Shown: one piece after another, positions 40,717-43,562 of the stretch
How the letters are laid out: every line of letters starts with the position of its first letter
Position numbering within the stretch: the stretch's first letter is position 1
DNA from: an uncultured Collinsella sp.
GTDB lineage: Bacteria > Actinomycetota > Coriobacteriia > Coriobacteriales > Coriobacteriaceae
DNA length: 43,562 bases
NCBI GenBank assembly: GCA_902482035.1
Contig: CABSYW010000022.1
Location: forward strand, 1-43,562
Reading direction: 5' to 3'
The notes under the pieces: model-generated
The model's input: the letters and a program-made list of their open reading frames with translations, nothing else
The model's database searches: none
Told to the model about the DNA's origin: nothing
Made by a program: the position numbers and the translations under genes

Positions 40717-41571
40717 ATGTCCATTCGTATTATTACCGATTCCGCAAGCGATATGTCGCCGGCGGAGCACCCCGCTCTGCGTGTTTTGCCGCTGTCTGTC
40801 ACCTTTGGCACCGATGTGTACATGGATGGCGTCGACATCGATCACCAGCGCTTTTACGAGATGCTTGTGGAACGCGATGAGCTGCCCAAGACCGGTCAGG
40901 TCAACCCGTACGCGTTTTCGCAGGCGATTGCCGAGGCGCGTGAGGACGGCGACGAGGCAGTGATTATTACCGTGGGCGCCAAGCTTTCGGGCACCAATCA
41001 GAGTGCCCGTACCGCACTTGCCGAGGCGCCGGGCGGCGACGTGTTCGTGGTAGACAGCAATAACGTTACCTTGGGCGAGCGCGTGCTGGTCGAGTATGCC
41101 CTGCGCTTGGTGGACGAGGGCCGTAGTGCGGCTCAGATCGCGGCGGCCGTCGAGGCCGTGCGCGACCGCGTGGTGGTTATCGGCCTGCTCGAGACGCTGG
41201 AGTACTTGGTGCGCGGCGGTCGCCTGTCTGCCGCTGCGGGCGCTGTGGGCACGCTGCTCAACGTGAAGCCCGTGGTGGCCGCCGAGGACGGCCTGATCGT
41301 GCAGCTGGGCAAGGCGCGCGGTTCCAAGAACGGCCGTAACCTGCTCAACCAGAAGGTCGAAAAAGCGGGCGGCGTCGACTTTTCCATGCCGCTGGCGCTC
41401 GGCTATACGGGCCTTTCGGACGCGGTGCTCAAGAAGTACATCGAGGACAGCGCCGCGCTGTGGGCCGGCCACACCGAGGGTGAGTTGCCCGTTCACACCA
41501 TCGGTGCCACCATCGGCACTCACGTAGGCCCCGGTGCCGTAGCCGTAGCCTTCTTCCAGCCCGCCAACTAA
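40717..41571 (+). CDS. DegV family fatty-acid-binding protein
   Basis: 284-residue paralog of the protein at 6398-7258. MSIRIITDSASDMSP is the signature; KTGQVNPYAFSQA marks the lipid-binding loop (commonly T-S-Q-P), and GATIGTHVGPGAVAVAFF the C-terminal fatty-acid site. Such proteins carry fatty acids to FakA for incorporation into phospholipid. ATG 40717 follows GAAAGGA; ATG 40612 upstream lacks a site. It is preceded by a MarR regulator and followed by a 35-bp perfect inverted repeat. Confidence 0.9.
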   Translation: MSIRIITDSASDMSPAEHPALRVLPLSVTFGTDVYMDGVDIDHQRFYEMLVERDELPKTGQVNPYAFSQAIAEAREDGDEAVIITVGAKLSGTNQSARTALAEAPGGDVFVVDSNNVTLGERVLVEYALRLVDEGRSAAQIAAAVEAVRDRVVVIGLLETLEYLVRGGRLSAAAGAVGTLLNVKPVVAAEDGLIVQLGKARGSKNGRNLLNQKVEKAGGVDFSMPLALGYTGLSDAVLKKYIEDSAALWAGHTEGELPVHTIGATIGTHVGPGAVAVAFFQPAN

Positions 41572-41584
41572 CCGACCCGCCAAC

Positions 41585-41674
41585 AAATGATCCCTTGGGG
41601 ACGGAGGAAAACGGATCATCGACCGCACGGAGGCCGCGAATGATCCGTTTTCCTCCGTCCCCAAGGGATCATTT
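41585..41674. repeat. 35-bp perfect inverted repeat with 20-base loop
   Basis: Arms 41585-41619 and 41640-41674 are perfectly complementary over 35 bases (core TTGGGGACGGAGGAAAACGG); the loop is 41620-41639. It begins 14 bases after the DegV stop and ends 35 bases before the MGMT-like start. The right arm leads into CTTTAT, so termination is possible, but the stem is far longer than a terminator requires. Confidence 0.85.
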
Positions 41675-41708
41675 CTTTATGCTGTTAATGCGGAGAGGGG
41701 AGCGAGCG

Positions 41709-42029
41709 ATGGCGTCTGAGGGCTTTTTTGAACAGGTGTACGAGGTGGTCGAGCAGATCCCCGAGGGGATGGTCGCCACGTATGGTCAGGTGGCGCTGCT
41801 TGCCGGTCGTCCACGAAGTGCACGATACGTGGGCTATGCGCTGCATAGCAACCCACGCCCTGGCCAAATTCCCTGCCACCGCGTGGTGTTTGCCGACGGG
41901 CGCATATGCGAGGGTTTTGCTTTTGGCGGTCCCGATGCTCAACGTGAGCTTTTGCTAGGGGAGGGTGTGGCGTTTAAGGACGACGTGCACGTCGACTTGG
42001 CCGCCTGTCGCTGGCCTGCCGGACTCTAA
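41709..42029 (+). CDS. MGMT/ATL-like DNA alkyltransferase domain protein
   Basis: 106-residue single-domain member of the O6-alkylguanine-DNA alkyltransferase family. It contains the winged-helix DNA-binding segment (FFEQVYEVVEQIPEGMVATYGQVALLAGRPRSARYVGYAL), the Arg finger region and the active-site loop P55-C56-H57-R58-V-V. Its length matches alkyltransferase-like (ATL) proteins, which normally have Trp at the Cys position; here Cys is present, so it could still transfer alkyl groups. It lacks the N-terminal domain of full MGMT. ATG 41709 follows GAGAGGGGAG; alternatives at 41688 and 41595 lie in the hairpin region. Confidence 0.85.
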   Translation: MASEGFFEQVYEVVEQIPEGMVATYGQVALLAGRPRSARYVGYALHSNPRPGQIPCHRVVFADGRICEGFAFGGPDAQRELLLGEGVAFKDDVHVDLAACRWPAGL

Positions 42030-42045
42030 CAGCTCTGTCGTGGCC

Positions 42046-42086
42046 AAAACCATCACAAAGGTGCCTGTCCCCTTTGTGATGGTTTT
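42046..42086 (+). terminator. family B hairpin, terminator of the MGMT-like gene
   Basis: Perfect 16-bp stem: 42046-42061 (AAAACCATCACAAAGG) with 42071-42086, loop TGCCTGTCC, right arm ending in TTTT. It differs from the 40004 copy by a compensated pair change (CAC to ATC against GTG to GAT), indicating that pairing is maintained. Confidence 0.8.
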
Positions 42087-42154
42087 CCTTTACAGGTTTA
42101 CCTGGGCTAACTTATGGAGAAGCTATGGCGGCTCATATTGATGCTGCAAAGTAA

Positions 42155-42318
42155 ACCACGGTGAACTATATTGTATTCAGCGACGGAGCAGGCAATAGGC
42201 GATGAAAAAGCCTGCCCTGTTGAGTTTGATTCGCATCCCTCCCCTCTGTGCGATTCAACGGTGTACTTCGGGAACGGGCCCGCTGGCAACTGACTGCCGG
42301 CGGGCCCGTTCCCGTTTG
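42155..42318 (+). ncRNA. candidate structured RNA between MGMT-like gene and trpS
   Basis: The 42087-42422 gap has no credible gene. A TATATT (about 42166) could be a -10 with a weak TGCAAA -35 16 bases upstream. Three hairpins follow: GCAGGC/GCCTGC (about 42190-42216), TTGATTCGCA/TGCGATTCAA (about 42226-42257, one mismatch) and a 15-bp GC-rich stem CGGGAACGGGCCCGC (42269-42283) with 42300-42314, ending in TTTGT. This promoter-hairpin-terminator order suggests a small RNA. I do not recognise a known class. Confidence 0.3.
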
Positions 42319-42360
42319 TCGGGGGAGTGCGATGGGCGGAGCCGAACCGGTCGGGCACCA

Positions 42361-42388
42361 AAAAAGGCGGACGCCGTAGCGCCCGCCC
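42361..42388 (-). terminator. intrinsic terminator of trpS
   Basis: On the minus strand GGCGGGCG (42381-42388) pairs with CGTCCGCC (42367-42374) with one G-U, followed by TTTTTT (the A run at 42361-42366). It lies 35 bases after the trpS stop. Confidence 0.85.
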
Positions 42389-42422
42389 TATAGCAATCGA
42401 AAGTTCAAGCCAGCAGGTCGGT

Positions 42423-43472
42423 CTAGTACACCATGCCCATGGCGTCCCGAACCTCGGCCAGGGTCTGCTCGGCGATCTCGTTGGCGCGACGGTTGCCCTC
42501 GTGCAGCACGTCCTTCACGTAGTCCAGATCGTTCTCGTAGCGCTGACGACGCTCGCGGATCGGCGCGAAGTACTCGTTGACGGCCTCGGTCACGTACTTT
42601 TTGAGCTGGCCGGAGCCGCCCATGCCAATCTCCTCGGCAATCTCGACCTCGGAACGGCCGGTGCAGATCGCGGCGGTCGAAAGCAGGCCGGAAACGCCGG
42701 GACGGTTCTCGGGATCGAACGTGATCATGCGCTCAGAGTCGGTTTGGCTCTTCTTGATGCGCTTGGCCGTCTCCTCGGCGGTCATCGAGATGTTGATGGC
42801 GTTGCCGTAGCTCTTGCTCATCTTGCGACCGTCCAGGCCGGGCAGCAGCGGAGTCTCGGACAGCAGCGCGTCGACCTCGGGGAACACCTTGCCGTAGCGG
42901 TTGTTAAAGCGGCGGGCGATGGTGCGGGTGAGCTCGATATGCGGCAGCTGGTCGCGTCCGACGGGAACCACATTGCCCTTGCAGAACAGGATGTCGCAGG
43001 CCTGATGCACCGGATAGGTGAGCAGAAGACCGGTGAGCTCGTGGTCCGAGGCCTCCATCTCGGCCTTGACGGTGGGGTTGCGCGCCAGCTCGGCCTCGGA
43101 AACCAGCGACAGGAACGGCAGCATGAGCTGGTTGGCGGCGGGCACGGCGGAGTGCGCGTAAATCATGGTCTTGTCGGGGTCGATGCCACAGGCAAGGTAG
43201 TCCATGACCATGTTGTACACGTTGTCCTGGATGTGCTCGGTGGTGTCGCGGTCGGTGATGACCTGGTAGTCGGCGATGAGCACGTTGGTCTTGGCGCCCA
43301 TGTTCTGCAGCTCAACGCGGCCCTTGAGGGTGCCAAAGTAGTGGCCCAGGTGCAGACGACCGGTGGGGCGGTCGCCGGTAAGCATGGTGAACTTCTCGGG
43401 CGTCTTGGCCAGGCCCTCGCGAATGGCGTTGCTCTTTTGCAGCGCGACTTCGTAGCTGTTCTCGTTTGGCAT
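42423..43472 (-). CDS. trpS: tryptophan--tRNA ligase
   Basis: Class Ic aminoacyl-tRNA synthetase that charges tRNA-Trp. The 349-residue protein carries the HIGH-type motif HLGHY (41-45) in TGDRPTGRLHLGHYFG, the tryptophan-site region VHQACDILFCKGNVVPVGRDQLPHIELTR and the KMSKS loop (217-221). The TGDRPTG form is typical of a TrpS subtype common in streptococci and other Gram-positives. The start is ATG 43472 (MPNENSYEV) behind TTAGGAG. The reading frame stays open to 43550, but the extra residues (MCIRDRPRP...) are adapter-derived and not biological. The promoter is probably cut by the contig end. Confidence 0.95.
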   Translation of the reverse strand: MPNENSYEVALQKSNAIREGLAKTPEKFTMLTGDRPTGRLHLGHYFGTLKGRVELQNMGAKTNVLIADYQVITDRDTTEHIQDNVYNMVMDYLACGIDPDKTMIYAHSAVPAANQLMLPFLSLVSEAELARNPTVKAEMEASDHELTGLLLTYPVHQACDILFCKGNVVPVGRDQLPHIELTRTIARRFNNRYGKVFPEVDALLSETPLLPGLDGRKMSKSYGNAINISMTAEETAKRIKKSQTDSERMITFDPENRPGVSGLLSTAAICTGRSEVEIAEEIGMGGSGQLKKYVTEAVNEYFAPIRERRQRYENDLDYVKDVLHEGNRRANEIAEQTLAEVRDAMGMVY

Positions 43473-43533
43473 GATTGCTCCTAACGTATGTTCATGGGTC
43501 AAGATGATAACGCGTTTATTGGAGGGGCGGGGC

Positions 43534-43562
43534 CTGTCTCTTATACACATCTGACGCTGCCG
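43534..43562 (+). other. Nextera transposon adapter (sequencing artefact)
   Basis: CTGTCTCTTATACACATCT (43534-43552) is the Tn5 mosaic-end complement used in Nextera libraries; the next ten bases GACGCTGCCG continue the matching adapter arm. These 29 bases are untrimmed library sequence at the contig end. Translated on the minus strand they give the well-known artefact peptide MCIRDR. Confidence 0.98.

Noticed and set aside
42202..42393. 63-codon plus-strand frame beginning MKKPALLSLIRIP
   Set aside because: No ribosome site; it runs through two GC-rich hairpins and the trpS terminator.
43473..43550. N-terminal extension of trpS beginning MCIRDRPRP
   Set aside because: The first codons derive from the Nextera adapter; a good ribosome site and family-typical start are at 43472.

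Overview
The window is a high-GC, densely packed chromosomal contig end. The gene content, Gly/Ala-rich codon use, AAGGAG/GAAAGG ribosome-binding sites and many perfect intergenic hairpins suggest a gut actinobacterium of the class Coriobacteriia, most likely Collinsella or a near relative. That is my inference; no rRNA or other marker gene is present. The last 29 bases (43534-43562) are not biological: they are a Nextera transposon adapter, so the true genome sequence ends at about 43533.

Layout. 285-4607: tail-anchored coiled-coil protein, a short-chain dehydrogenase resembling bile-acid 12alpha-hydroxysteroid dehydrogenases, and tgt. 4821-9569: LOG-family protein, a RelB/YafQ-type toxin-antitoxin pair, DegV lipid-binding protein, HAD phosphatase, PepV-like dipeptidase. 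9864-13527: pstSCAB phosphate importer without phoU. 13691-16327: Uup-type ABC-F ATPase plus a Cof-type HAD phosphatase. 16516-19885: metal homeostasis: a DtxR/MntR-like repressor facing an operon of ArsR/SmtB repressor, free-standing HMA metallochaperone and Zn/Cd-type P1B ATPase that lacks its own HMA domain, with three matching operators. 19956-21936: an AT-rich islet with one DUF559/VSR-like gene flanked by a 29-bp direct repeat. 22038-27591: DnaQ-like exonuclease, His-rich 10-TM metal exporter, YaiI/DUF188, HdeD-like membrane protein, nitroreductase behind an excellent DtxR/IdeR-type box, and two tandem histidine phosphatases. 27721-32199: DUF1015-like protein, M20 peptidase, serA, serC. 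32426-39031: K+/H+ antiporter, metallophosphoesterase, polysaccharide flippase-like protein with a TTG start, and ATP-type PEP carboxykinase. 39258-43472: B3/B4-domain protein behind a terminator-containing leader, MarR regulator, second DegV, MGMT-like protein and trpS.

The most unusual feature is intergenic. Nearly every gap holds a long perfect or near-perfect inverted repeat (11-35 bp arms), and several fall into dispersed families with conserved loops or recurring phrases built on GGGGAC/GTCCCC. Some clearly act as terminators, but their sequence families, nested architecture and orientation suggest a REP/MITE-like mobile hairpin population. The second theme is metal control: a complete ArsR operator set, a split HMA/ATPase, a DtxR-like regulator and an iron-box-like site upstream of a nitroreductase.
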